A DNA stretch of 14,243 nucleotides from Anaerolineaceae bacterium (lineage in GTDB: Bacteria; Chloroflexota; Anaerolineae; Anaerolineales; Anaerolineaceae): assembly GCA_011620505.1 (NCBI GenBank), contig WOZA01000120.1, forward strand, positions 1 to 14,243, in the 5' to 3' direction. Within the stretch, counting starts at the first letter, position 1. Each line of letters opens with the position of its first letter. Shown here piece by piece: positions 1 through 5,955 of this stretch. A program made the position numbers and the translations under genes. The notes below the pieces were generated by a model. It made no database searches and was not told the DNA's origin. It saw only the letters and a program-made list of their open reading frames with translations.

Positions 1-112
1 CCACGGCAGACACCGGGATCCAATGTAAGGGTGACGCAGTGCAAAGCCTCCCCTTATGGGATGCGTCGTTCCTAACCAGAAAATCAATATTCCAATACAG
101 TTAAGATCCGTA

Positions 113-135
113 AGAGTAACCTCCCATGGTTGCCC
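113..135. repeat. Short palindrome, GTAACC family, copy A
   Basis: GTAACC (116-121) pairs with GGTTGC (128-133), with one G-T wobble, around a 6-base loop. The core resembles the palindrome at 346-368 in sequence and is followed in both cases by CCC and then GTT. It is probably a diverged second copy of the same small element. Confidence 0.45.
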
Positions 136-207
136 GTTAATAAAACCGGATTGAACACCGTACAAATCCGCGGGGCGGGCAACGCAATCCAACATAAATT
201 ACCATAG

Positions 208-229
208 CGGATGGACTAAAGCCCATCCG
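208..229. repeat. REP-like palindrome 1 (TAAA loop)
   Basis: CGGATGG (208-214) pairs with CCATCCG (223-229). Inside, one A-C mismatch and one C-G pair close a TAAA tetraloop (217-220). Read on the minus strand this is CGG...TTTA...CCG followed by CT, the same architecture as the palindromes at 251-272 and 3111-3124. It forms an inverted pair with the next palindrome, 21 bases away, as in BIME-type REP pairs. Confidence 0.5.
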
Positions 230-250
230 TATGAATAGATTCGAAGTTGT

Positions 251-272
251 CGGTGGGGGTTTACTCCCACCG
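251..272. repeat. REP-like palindrome 2 (TTTA loop)
   Basis: CGGTGGGGG (251-259) pairs with CTCCCACCG (264-272) as a 9-bp stem with one G-T wobble and a TTTA loop (260-263). The stem is followed by CTG, as is the palindrome at 3111-3124. Its orientation is opposite to palindrome 1, so the two together (208-272) make an inverted REP-like pair. Confidence 0.5.
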
Positions 273-345
273 CTGATTGATTGTGCCGGTGTCGTCACAG
301 AGTGCGGAATATCATATTCTTTCCGTACCAAATTATCCCTTGTAG

Positions 346-368
346 GGGTAACCCCCCCGTGGTTACCC
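346..368. repeat. Short palindrome, GTAACC family, copy B
   Basis: GGGTAACC (346-353) and GGTTACCC (361-368) form a perfect 8-bp stem with a 7-base loop. The element ends 3 bases before the -35 box of the promoter at 372-400. It has no T-run on the plus strand, so it does not look like a plus-strand terminator. Confidence 0.5.
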
Positions 369-371
369 TGT

Positions 372-400
372 TTGACAAGAATTGCGGAGGGGGGTAGGAT
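372..400 (+). promoter_or_regulatory. Sigma70-type promoter for the CxxC mini-protein and membrane protein
   Basis: A perfect -35 TTGACA (372-377) is followed after 17 bases by TAGGAT (395-400), which matches the -10 consensus at four of six positions including the conserved ends. Predicted transcription starts near 407, giving a leader of about 35 bases before the ATG at 442. The promoter abuts palindrome 346-368, so it may have arrived with the repeat (inference). Confidence 0.55.
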
Positions 401-441
401 GATTTTAGAAATGGCTTCGATTGTTTAACAGGAGCTATAAC

Positions 442-519
442 ATGGACCATAAACCCACAGTTCCAGTTCCGGCGCCAGTTTGCACTAAATGTAAGATCTT
501 TATGACTAAGAACAATTGA
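442..519 (+). CDS. 25-residue CxxC mini-protein (putative leader or zinc-binding peptide)
   Basis: The frame runs ATG to TGA and codes for 25 residues. It is preceded by a strong Shine-Dalgarno AGGAG (430-434) at 7-base spacing. The peptide has a proline-rich N-terminal half and a CTKCK segment (residues 14-18), a CxxC metal- or redox-type knuckle; with only two cysteines it could bind zinc only as a dimer or with a partner. Its stop codon (517-519) overlaps the GAGG ribosome binding site (518-521) of the next gene and lies 7 bases before that ATG, so the two are probably translationally coupled. The frame is closed by a TAG at 406-408, so this is not the end of a longer gene. The family is unrecognised. 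It could also be a non-functional leader ORF. Confidence 0.5.
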   Translation: MDHKPTVPVPAPVCTKCKIFMTKNN

Positions 520-526
520 GGAAAAA

Positions 527-1333
527 ATGAAAACGAAAAAACAGCGAATTGTGACAATTCTATTGTCTGCTATTGTCATCGTTGGCATGGCTTTTCTTTT
601 GAATCTCATAGTCGGGAGCTCGAAAGCTGAAATCTCAAAAGCCGAATCGCCAAACGAAATAAAAGAAACCAGCCCAGCCGTCTCTGAAACGGAGCAGCAA
701 GCTCAGAAAGTGCAATTCAATAACAAGATTGCCGAATATGATGGGTTAACCATGGAAGTCTTAAGTATTACCTCTTCGGGCAACGATGCGATCGTGGAAG
801 TGCTTTGGGAATTGAAAGATTCCCGGGACTGGAAAATAAATAATGCCGTCCTCGAAATTGACTCGCAAGCATATTCATACGCAGGGTTCGACCTGGTGGA
901 AGGCTTGTTTCATTATGCTGATGGGACAGCCTGTAAGATAGACATGCAAAAAACTCCTCAGGAAGATGACTGCTCAAGCGAATTTCTTCAAGAGACACCT
1001 TATCGAGTTGATCGATTGACTTTTGCAAATGTTCCGGATGATTTTTTGAACCGGTCGATCCAGTTGAGAATTCTCGGCCTGACTGCTTTCCCAAGTGAGA
1101 GCGAGTATTGTAAGGTATTGAATATTGAACACATTCAAAAAACGATGCAAGATGATTTTCCCGGTCTGGAGTTGGAGTGTTTTCAAGAGGATGGCTTCCA
1201 GGGCTATAGAATCAAGGAAAGCTCGCCCTATGCTCAAGATGAAAAGGCTCTCGCTCTGCTGTCGGACCATGCGGTAAAAGCTTTGTTCGGAAACATGGCT
1301 GGAATTTGGAAATTTGATTTGACAGCAGATTAA
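527..1333 (+). CDS. Membrane-anchored protein of unknown function
   Basis: This 268-residue protein belongs to no family I recognise. It starts at ATG 527 with GAGG at 518-521, five bases upstream. A lysine/arginine-rich N-terminus (residues 2-8) is followed by one hydrophobic segment (about 9-31) without a lipobox, so it is likely an N-terminal membrane anchor with the rest outside the cell. Residues 32-65 are a charged, Ser/Glu/Lys-rich linker. From about 66 on there is an alternating hydrophobic pattern suggesting a beta-rich, possibly Ig-like domain, with Cys pairs in TACK and DDCSS and further cysteines in EYCK and LECF that could form disulfides. By eye, base composition is more A/T-rich than in the operon at 4177-10249, which could mean later acquisition or low expression. 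It follows the CxxC mini-protein and ends at a hairpin terminator. Confidence 0.8.
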   Translation: MKTKKQRIVTILLSAIVIVGMAFLLNLIVGSSKAEISKAESPNEIKETSPAVSETEQQAQKVQFNNKIAEYDGLTMEVLSITSSGNDAIVEVLWELKDSRDWKINNAVLEIDSQAYSYAGFDLVEGLFHYADGTACKIDMQKTPQEDDCSSEFLQETPYRVDRLTFANVPDDFLNRSIQLRILGLTAFPSESEYCKVLNIEHIQKTMQDDFPGLELECFQEDGFQGYRIKESSPYAQDEKALALLSDHAVKALFGNMAGIWKFDLTAD

Positions 1334-1354
1334 TTGGGCAAATCAAACCAAAAC

Positions 1355-1397
1355 AACAGGCAGCGATGTATGTTCCCATCACTGCCTGTTTTGTTTA
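1355..1397. terminator. Bidirectional terminator between convergent genes
   Basis: AACAGGCAG (1355-1363) pairs with CTGCCTGTT (1382-1390). After one mismatch, GAT pairs with ATC, with a 10-base loop (1368-1377). The plus-strand side continues TTTTGTTTATC, ending the 527-1333 transcript. The minus-strand side continues TTGTTTTGGTTTG, ending the pgm transcript. Position and symmetry fit a shared terminator. Confidence 0.7.
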
Positions 1398-1447
1398 TCA
1401 ATAGACTACCTTCAAGTTGGTTGATGAACTCAACCGAAAAACCGGTT

Positions 1448-3091
1448 TTACTCTCCCAAAGCGGCGTCGACGATCTCGCGGGCTTCCTTTTGGATCTGGG
1501 CCAGGTGCTCCGCGCTCTTGAGACTCTCAGCGTAAATCTTGTAAATATCTTCTGTTCCCGAAGGTCTGGCGGCGAACCAACCGTTCTCGGTGACCACTTT
1601 CAGTCCGCCAATCGGAGCGTGATTGCAGGTGGCAGTGGTAAGTTTCTCCAAAATCGGATCGCCAGCCATCATCTCGGCTTTCACCAGTTCTGGCGAGAGA
1701 TTGCCCAAAATCGCTTTTTGTTTGGCGTTCGCTGGGGCATCCAGACGGGCATAGAAACTACCGCCCAATTCCTCCTCCAACGCCTGGTAATGCAGACCCG
1801 GATCCTTACCCGTCACAGCCAGAATCTCTGCCGCCAGCAGGTCGAGGATGATCCCATCCTTGTCGGTCGTCCACGTCTGTCCGTTTTTGCGCAGAAATGA
1901 AGCCCCAGCGCTTTCCTCCCCGCCGAATCCGATGCTGCCATCCAGCAGTCCGGGGACGAACCATTTGAAGCCAACCGGCACTTCGCACAGTTTGCGCCCG
2001 ATCTTGCGGGCAACGCGATCAATAATCGAACTCGAAACCAGCGTCTTCCCCACCGCAGCTGTTGCCGGCCAGTCAGGACGATGCTGGAATAAGTACCAAA
2101 TAGCCACGCTCAGGTAATGATTGGGATTCATCAGACCCACGCTGGGGGTGACGATGCCGTGGCGGTCAAAATCAACATCATTGCCAAAGGCGATATCAAA
2201 ATCATCTTTCATGGCAACCAGGCTGGCCATCGCGTAGGGAGAGGAGCAATCCATGCGGATCTTGCCATCTTTGTCCAGGGTCATGAAGGAGAAGGTCGGG
2301 TCAATGCGTTTGTTGACAACCTCCAGGTTGAGCCCGTACATCTCAGCCATGGGTTCCCAATAGGCGATGCCCGAACCCCCCAACGGATCGGCACCGATGT
2401 GAATGCCGGAGTCGGCAATTGCCTTCAAATCAACCACGTTGATGAGGTCCGTGATGTAGGGAGTCAGCAGGTCTATTTGCCTGGTTGTGTCAGCTGCCAT
2501 TGCCCTATTCAGTGGCATCCGGCGCACATCCAGCATGTCGTTGGCGATGATCTCATTGGCCCGGTTCTGGATCCACTTAGTGGTTACTGTGTCAGCCGGA
2601 CCGCCATTGGGCGGGTTGTATTTGAAACCGCCGTCTTCGGGAGGGTTGTGTGAAGGGGAGATGACCACCCCGTCGGCCTGTACGCCTTGGTGACTGGCGT
2701 TCCAGGTCAGGATGGCGTGCGAGATGACCGGCGTGGGGGTGTATTGATGATTTTGGTGGATACGGATCTCCATCGCGTTGCCAGCAAAAACCTCGATGGC
2801 GGTATAGAGCGCCGGCTCCGAAAGCCCGTGACTGTCCATCCCCATGAAAAGCGGTCCGGTGATGCCCTCGCCGCGGCGATATTCGTAGATCGCCTGGCTG
2901 ATGGCAGCCACGTGGTCATCGTTGAAACTTCCGTTCAGCGACGTGCCGCGATGCCCAGAGGTGCCAAAAGCGACCGCCTGGGCTGGATTACCCGGTTCGG
3001 GGTGCTGAGTGTAATAGGCTGAAATCAAGCGTGGAATGTTGGTCAGCGATTCGAGCGGCGCGGGTTTGCCTGCAAGTGGATGAATGCTCAT
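1448..3091 (-). CDS. pgm: Phosphoglucomutase (alpha-D-glucose-phosphate specific)
   Basis: Interconverts glucose 1-phosphate and glucose 6-phosphate in the cytoplasm, linking glycolysis to glycogen, nucleotide-sugar and envelope polysaccharide synthesis. The 547 residues match the length of E. coli Pgm, and all four active-site loops of the alpha-D-phosphohexomutase superfamily are visible. These are the phosphoserine loop SPSHNP (catalytic Ser147) followed by GGFKYNPPNGGPAD, the Mg2+ loop GNDVDFDRHG (Asp305, 307, 309), the sugar-binding loop GGEESAG (about 390-396), and the phosphate-binding loop RPSGTED (509-515) near the C-terminus. The start at 3091 has an AGAGGA ribosome binding site (3098-3103, read on the minus strand) at 6-base spacing. 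It appears monocistronic, with a terminator on either side. A REP-like palindrome lies about 20 bases upstream of the start, possibly in the leader. Confidence 0.97.
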   Translation of the reverse strand: MSIHPLAGKPAPLESLTNIPRLISAYYTQHPEPGNPAQAVAFGTSGHRGTSLNGSFNDDHVAAISQAIYEYRRGEGITGPLFMGMDSHGLSEPALYTAIEVFAGNAMEIRIHQNHQYTPTPVISHAILTWNASHQGVQADGVVISPSHNPPEDGGFKYNPPNGGPADTVTTKWIQNRANEIIANDMLDVRRMPLNRAMAADTTRQIDLLTPYITDLINVVDLKAIADSGIHIGADPLGGSGIAYWEPMAEMYGLNLEVVNKRIDPTFSFMTLDKDGKIRMDCSSPYAMASLVAMKDDFDIAFGNDVDFDRHGIVTPSVGLMNPNHYLSVAIWYLFQHRPDWPATAAVGKTLVSSSIIDRVARKIGRKLCEVPVGFKWFVPGLLDGSIGFGGEESAGASFLRKNGQTWTTDKDGIILDLLAAEILAVTGKDPGLHYQALEEELGGSFYARLDAPANAKQKAILGNLSPELVKAEMMAGDPILEKLTTATCNHAPIGGLKVVTENGWFAARPSGTEDIYKIYAESLKSAEHLAQIQKEAREIVDAALGE

Positions 3092-3110
3092 AATGTTTCC
3101 TCTTCTTTAT

Positions 3111-3124
3111 CGGGCTTTAGCCCG
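3111..3124. repeat. REP-like palindrome 3 (TTTA loop) in the pgm leader region
   Basis: CGGGC (3111-3115) and GCCCG (3120-3124) flank a TTTA loop and are followed by CTGG. It has the same loop and the same 3' CT(G) flank as the palindromes at 208-229 and 251-272, so it is probably a short member of the same dispersed family. If pgm is transcribed from further upstream, this hairpin would sit in its 5' leader. Confidence 0.4.
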
Positions 3125-3165
3125 CTGGATGGGTTGATTTCTTCCTGCCCCTTATCGTCTTCAAT

Positions 3166-3178
3166 TTAGGATACCTAA
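3166..3178. promoter_or_regulatory. Small dyad upstream of pgm, possible operator
   Basis: TTAGG-ATA-CCTAA is a 5-bp perfect dyad about 75 bases upstream of the pgm start. The half-sites resemble those of DtxR/IdeR-type metal regulators, but the site is short and no clear -10/-35 pair is seen beside it. Low confidence. Confidence 0.2.
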
Positions 3179-3225
3179 TTTTATCATGCCCCCTGACTGC
3201 CACACGATTAACCACCTTAAATCAC

Positions 3226-3269
3226 AAAAAAATACACCCCGGAAATCTGTTTTTCTGGGGTGTATTTTT
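3226..3269. terminator. Long symmetric hairpin terminator
   Basis: AAAAATACACCCC (3228-3240) pairs with GGGGTGTATTTTT (3257-3269). The stem extends inward by GGAAA / TTTCT with one wobble, giving about 18 bp around a 6-base loop (3246-3251). Read on the minus strand it ends in a run of seven T (complement of 3226-3232), right after the SIMPL gene stop, so it is a strong rho-independent terminator for that gene. The plus strand also ends in five T. Confidence 0.85.
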
Positions 3270-3301
3270 ACGCACGTTGCTGGGAGCAAGAAGCAAGGGC
3301 G

Positions 3302-4060
3302 TTACTCGATCACATAAACCAGGTTGGCGTCAAAGGTAACCACGATCTGCCCGGCTGAGACGGGTACAGATGAGGCAGCATCCATCGCCCCACCGCCCAT
3401 ACCGTAGGGTGTGTAAGGCTGCACGTAAGAGGTGTTGGACACATTGATGGTCTGGATTTGTCCGAGTGTGACTCCAGACGTCGCAGCAACTGCCAGCGCT
3501 TTTTCCTGGGCGTCCTTGATGGCAAGGTCTCTTGCTTGATCAAGGGCAGACTGTCGGTTTGCGAGGTCGAAGTTGATACCGTAGATCTGGTTGGCACCAG
3601 CGCCCAAGGCAGCATCCAGAACCTGGCTGAGTTTTGTCAGATCGCGCACGGTCACATACAGGGTATTTTCAACCTCATAGTTAATATAGCTTGGTTGACC
3701 GTTCTGGTCATACTGCTGGATGGAGTAGACATTGAAGTTAGCAGTCTGGAGGTCTTTTTCCTCAACTCCAACAGCCTTGATCGCGTCCGAAATTGCGGTT
3801 GCCTGAGTGTTATTGGCTGCGAGAGCAGAAGAGACATCCTGTGCCTGATTGCGGACACCAATGTTGATGTATGCCAGGTCTGGTACCATCAGAACCCTGC
3901 CGGTTCCGGTCACGCTCAGTGTGCGAAGGGGGGCAGAATCTGATTGGGCGGATTCGTTTGTTGCATCAGCTGGCTGAACTGGCAACATAGTACAAGCTGA
4001 AAGTCCAATAGTGGCGACCAACAGCAAAGCAATAAATGTGAAGACGTGTTTCTTGTTCAT
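3302..4060 (-). CDS. SIMPL domain (DUF541) lipoprotein
   Basis: This 252-residue protein belongs to the SIMPL/DUF541 family of surface or periplasmic proteins. Their biochemical role is poorly defined; some members affect oxidative stress tolerance or outer-membrane/S-layer function. The N-terminus has KK, a hydrophobic stretch (about 6-20) and a lipobox LSAC with Cys23, so it should be a lipid-anchored exported protein. A short acidic linker follows. The SIMPL core runs from the typical opening LSVTGTGRV to the end, including VPDLAYINIGV, a TANFNVYSIQQYD stretch and the C-terminal ALAVAATSGVTLGQI segment. The start chosen is ATG 4060, with AAGGAG (4066-4071) at 5-base spacing; a frame extension of 8 codons upstream lacks such a site. 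It is divergent from the nurA operon across 116 bp and closed by the hairpin at 3226-3269. Confidence 0.92.
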   Translation of the reverse strand: MNKKHVFTFIALLLVATIGLSACTMLPVQPADATNESAQSDSAPLRTLSVTGTGRVLMVPDLAYINIGVRNQAQDVSSALAANNTQATAISDAIKAVGVEEKDLQTANFNVYSIQQYDQNGQPSYINYEVENTLYVTVRDLTKLSQVLDAALGAGANQIYGINFDLANRQSALDQARDLAIKDAQEKALAVAATSGVTLGQIQTINVSNTSYVQPYTPYGMGGGAMDAASSVPVSAGQIVVTFDANLVYVIE

Positions 4061-4142
4061 TTTTTCTCCTTGAATGGTTATCAATCTGTTTGCTTAACGT
4101 CAGATGGTGCTCTTTTGTTCCATTTTCTCCCGCAGGCTTGGA

Positions 4143-4148
4143 TATAAT
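4143..4148 (+). promoter_or_regulatory. -10 box of the nurA-herA-rad50 operon promoter
   Basis: A perfect TATAAT lies 28 bases before the ATG of nurA, giving a predicted leader of about 22 bases. The -35 is poor: the best candidates are CATTTT-like at 17 bases or TTCCAT (4118-4123) at 19 bases. Either an activator assists or the promoter is weak. The same 116-bp gap must also hold the promoter of the divergent SIMPL gene. Confidence 0.5.
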
Positions 4149-4176
4149 AAACAGATGCATTGCCTTTGAGGAAATC

Positions 4177-5343
4177 ATGCCGGTAAATTATGCTCAATTA
4201 GAACACAGCCAGGGTCAATTCGCAGCCCAATATGCTGCCTGGCAGGCAGAACAGGTTGCGCGTGCAGGCGCCCTTAAAAACCTGCTCAATGACGCTGCTG
4301 CCAGTCCTGACTTGCTGCGCCAGGCAATTGAGGAGGCTGAACAGCAGCTAACCAACCTTTACCTGGCAAAACCAACCAACGAGCCAATTCTGACCCACCG
4401 CCCGCTGCCCCAGGCACCCAAAAGCTATACCCTGATTGCAGCAGACGGCTCGCAGATTGTCCCCAGCCGTCATCGCGCTTTGCAGTTTGGCGTGGTCAAT
4501 GTCGGATTGATTAAGGCGCATATCGGCAGTGGCGAACCGCCTGAAATTCGGGTTGAGACCGAATTGCTTGCCATGGACCAGATTCAGACCCCGGAGGGAA
4601 CCTTGATTGGCGAGGATGAGGTGGCACTCCTGCGCGACCTGGCAGAACGAAAATTGATTCGCCGGGCAGTCTCGCCTGAGGACCTCGAGCCTGTCATCAC
4701 CCTTACCGATGGCCCATTGGACGTCTTTTACCGCTCTACCATTCAGGGTGACCGGGGTCAGGAGGTGCAGCGGGAGGTCTTCGAAATTGACCAGGACCTA
4801 CAGCGCCGGGGTGTGATGACTGCCGGCTATATTGACAAGCCCGGTTCTGCCATGCTCAGCCGCATGTTGGCAATCTTCCAGTGCAAGCGCCAGGGCTTAC
4901 CGCTTGAATCCAACAATCGCGAATTCAACTTAAGCGACCGATTTATCTTACAGGAAATCCTGCGCCTGCCAGGGGAACGCTCCGCAATCTTCGAAGCCAT
5001 CACCCGCAGTGCCAGGAAACCCGCCAACAGCTTGCCGGTCGCATTCTTTTACGTAAACGTCAGCAGTGCCGAAAGTGAGCCCTGCCTGGCGCGCCTTGAA
5101 TTCCCTCTGTGGGTCAGCGAAGTGCCTGGCCTGGTGGACACGCTGCATGCTGTCATTTACAAGGAGGCCCAGGTGCTCGATTCTCACCCTTACCCCTATC
5201 TCTTGCATCGTGCGCATGAACTGGCAGTGGTCAAACGGGTGGAAGCGGACGAGGTCGAAGTGATGCTTCAGAGCCAGCTTGATCCCCAGATACGTATCCA
5301 CCAACAACGTTCCAATAAAGACTATCTGAAAGGACTATCATGA
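4177..5343 (+). CDS. nurA: NurA-family DNA end-resection nuclease
   Basis: Encodes a 388-residue NurA-domain protein. In archaea, NurA is a Mn2+-dependent 5'-3' nuclease that sits as a dimer on the HerA hexamer and resects DNA double-strand ends for RecA/RadA-type recombination. Visible support: an N-terminal helical region (1-65), then the RNase H-like core opening with IAADGSQ (metal-binding Asp90), an acidic helix with Glu157, TDGPLD (Asp178), and the C-terminal HPYPYLLHRAHELAVVKR segment (337-354). Tyr339 and His347 in that segment keep the eight-residue Tyr-to-His spacing I recall for the Pyrococcus enzyme. The start is ATG 4177 with GAGGA (4168-4172) five bases upstream; the frame extends to a TTG at 4090 but crosses the promoter. 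It is the first gene of a four-gene operon, and its stop overlaps the next start (ATGA at 5340-5343). Residue assignments are by eye. Confidence 0.88.
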   Translation: MPVNYAQLEHSQGQFAAQYAAWQAEQVARAGALKNLLNDAAASPDLLRQAIEEAEQQLTNLYLAKPTNEPILTHRPLPQAPKSYTLIAADGSQIVPSRHRALQFGVVNVGLIKAHIGSGEPPEIRVETELLAMDQIQTPEGTLIGEDEVALLRDLAERKLIRRAVSPEDLEPVITLTDGPLDVFYRSTIQGDRGQEVQREVFEIDQDLQRRGVMTAGYIDKPGSAMLSRMLAIFQCKRQGLPLESNNREFNLSDRFILQEILRLPGERSAIFEAITRSARKPANSLPVAFFYVNVSSAESEPCLARLEFPLWVSEVPGLVDTLHAVIYKEAQVLDSHPYPYLLHRAHELAVVKRVEADEVEVMLQSQLDPQIRIHQQRSNKDYLKGLS

Positions 5344-5948
5344 GCGATTCGTCCCGTTCGATCCCAATTGGCAAGCTCCTGCGTGCCGACAACAGCCAAT
5401 TTGTGGCCGGCTGCCGCGTGAGGGAGCTGGAAACCCCGGCTTTTGGTTCGCTGGTCAGAGCATCCCTGGAAGATCAGACGGATGTCTATGGACTGATCAC
5501 CAACATCAGCATCAACGATGATGGGCTCGTGCGCCAGCTCGTCTCGGGGGTAAGCCTCCCGGGGGAATATACTGCCGACAATCGCTACAACCGCAATCTG
5601 CCGGTTGAGATCCATGTGCTCACGATTGGCTACCAGAGTGACGGTCAGATCCATCACCAGTTGCCGCCGCGCCCGCCGCTAAGCCTCGATCAACTCTTCC
5701 TGTGCGACTCGCAAGAAGTGGCGCGCTTTACCAGCCACGGGCTTTCTTACCTGCGCCACATCCTGCGCCTGGCGGACCAGCCGGTTGAAGAGCTGCTCGT
5801 CTCGCACCTCGCGCAGGCACGCCGCGTACAGGATTCACTGGGCAACCCCGACTGGTACGAGGCAGCCTGCCAGAGACTGATCGTCCTGTTAAGAGATGAC
5901 TACCCGCGCCTGACCCAGGTGTTGGACGCGCTTTCAGAATTGGAGTAA
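5340..5948 (+). CDS. Stand-alone HAS-barrel-like protein between nurA and herA
   Basis: This 202-residue protein has no named family that I can assign with certainty. Residues 8-60 line up with the N-terminal HAS barrel of the HerA encoded next door: PIG (9-11 here, 13-15 in HerA), a Gly exactly 25 residues later (36 versus 40), then VYGLITNI versus FYGLVTDL. This suggests a beta-barrel like the one HerA uses for hexamer assembly and NurA contact. Residues 100-130 contain a proline-rich linker (PPRPPLS), and the rest (about 130-202) is predicted helical with many Leu and Arg. No nuclease or ATPase motif is present. It starts in an ATGA overlap with nurA, with GAAAGGA (5328-5334) as ribosome binding site, and ends 7 bp before herA. 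A structural adaptor between NurA and HerA is the simplest reading, but this is inference. Confidence 0.85.
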   Translation: MSDSSRSIPIGKLLRADNSQFVAGCRVRELETPAFGSLVRASLEDQTDVYGLITNISINDDGLVRQLVSGVSLPGEYTADNRYNRNLPVEIHVLTIGYQSDGQIHHQLPPRPPLSLDQLFLCDSQEVARFTSHGLSYLRHILRLADQPVEELLVSHLAQARRVQDSLGNPDWYEAACQRLIVLLRDDYPRLTQVLDALSELE

Positions 5949-5955
5949 ACGCATC

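Larger units (their letters stand above)
1..441. other. Repeat-rich intergenic stretch without a convincing gene
   Basis: I see no supportable gene here. The stretch holds at least four short palindromes (listed separately), an inverted repeat GTTGCCCG (129-136) / CGGGCAAC (176-183), and a pair GACGCA (33-38) / TGCGTC (62-67). It ends in the promoter at 372-400. The only longer reading frame (231-428) is a translation of the palindromes and has no ribosome binding site. A minus-strand frame open at the left edge (about 1-104) has no visible start and no recognisable motif. The density of small hairpins suggests accumulated REP/MITE-like elements, which is an inference. Confidence 0.6.

Noticed and set aside
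1..104. Minus-strand frame open at the left edge
   Set aside because: About 33 codons, no visible start or binding site and no recognised motif; it cannot be told from chance or a repeat remnant.
231..428. Plus-strand 65-residue frame
   Set aside because: It translates two palindromes and the promoter, has no ribosome binding site and no family-like sequence.
399..428. Nine-residue mini-ORF preceded by GGAGG, just before the CxxC mini-protein
   Set aside because: Its start codon lies in the predicted -10 box, upstream of the expected transcription start, so it would not be on the mRNA.
1334..1900. Plus-strand frame opposite the pgm C-terminus
   Set aside because: It begins in the terminator and lies antisense to well-conserved Pgm sequence.
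4090..4176. Upstream extension of nurA to a TTG at 4090
   Set aside because: It would place the TATAAT and the likely transcription start inside the coding region; ATG 4177 has a good GAGGA site and leads directly into NurA-like sequence.
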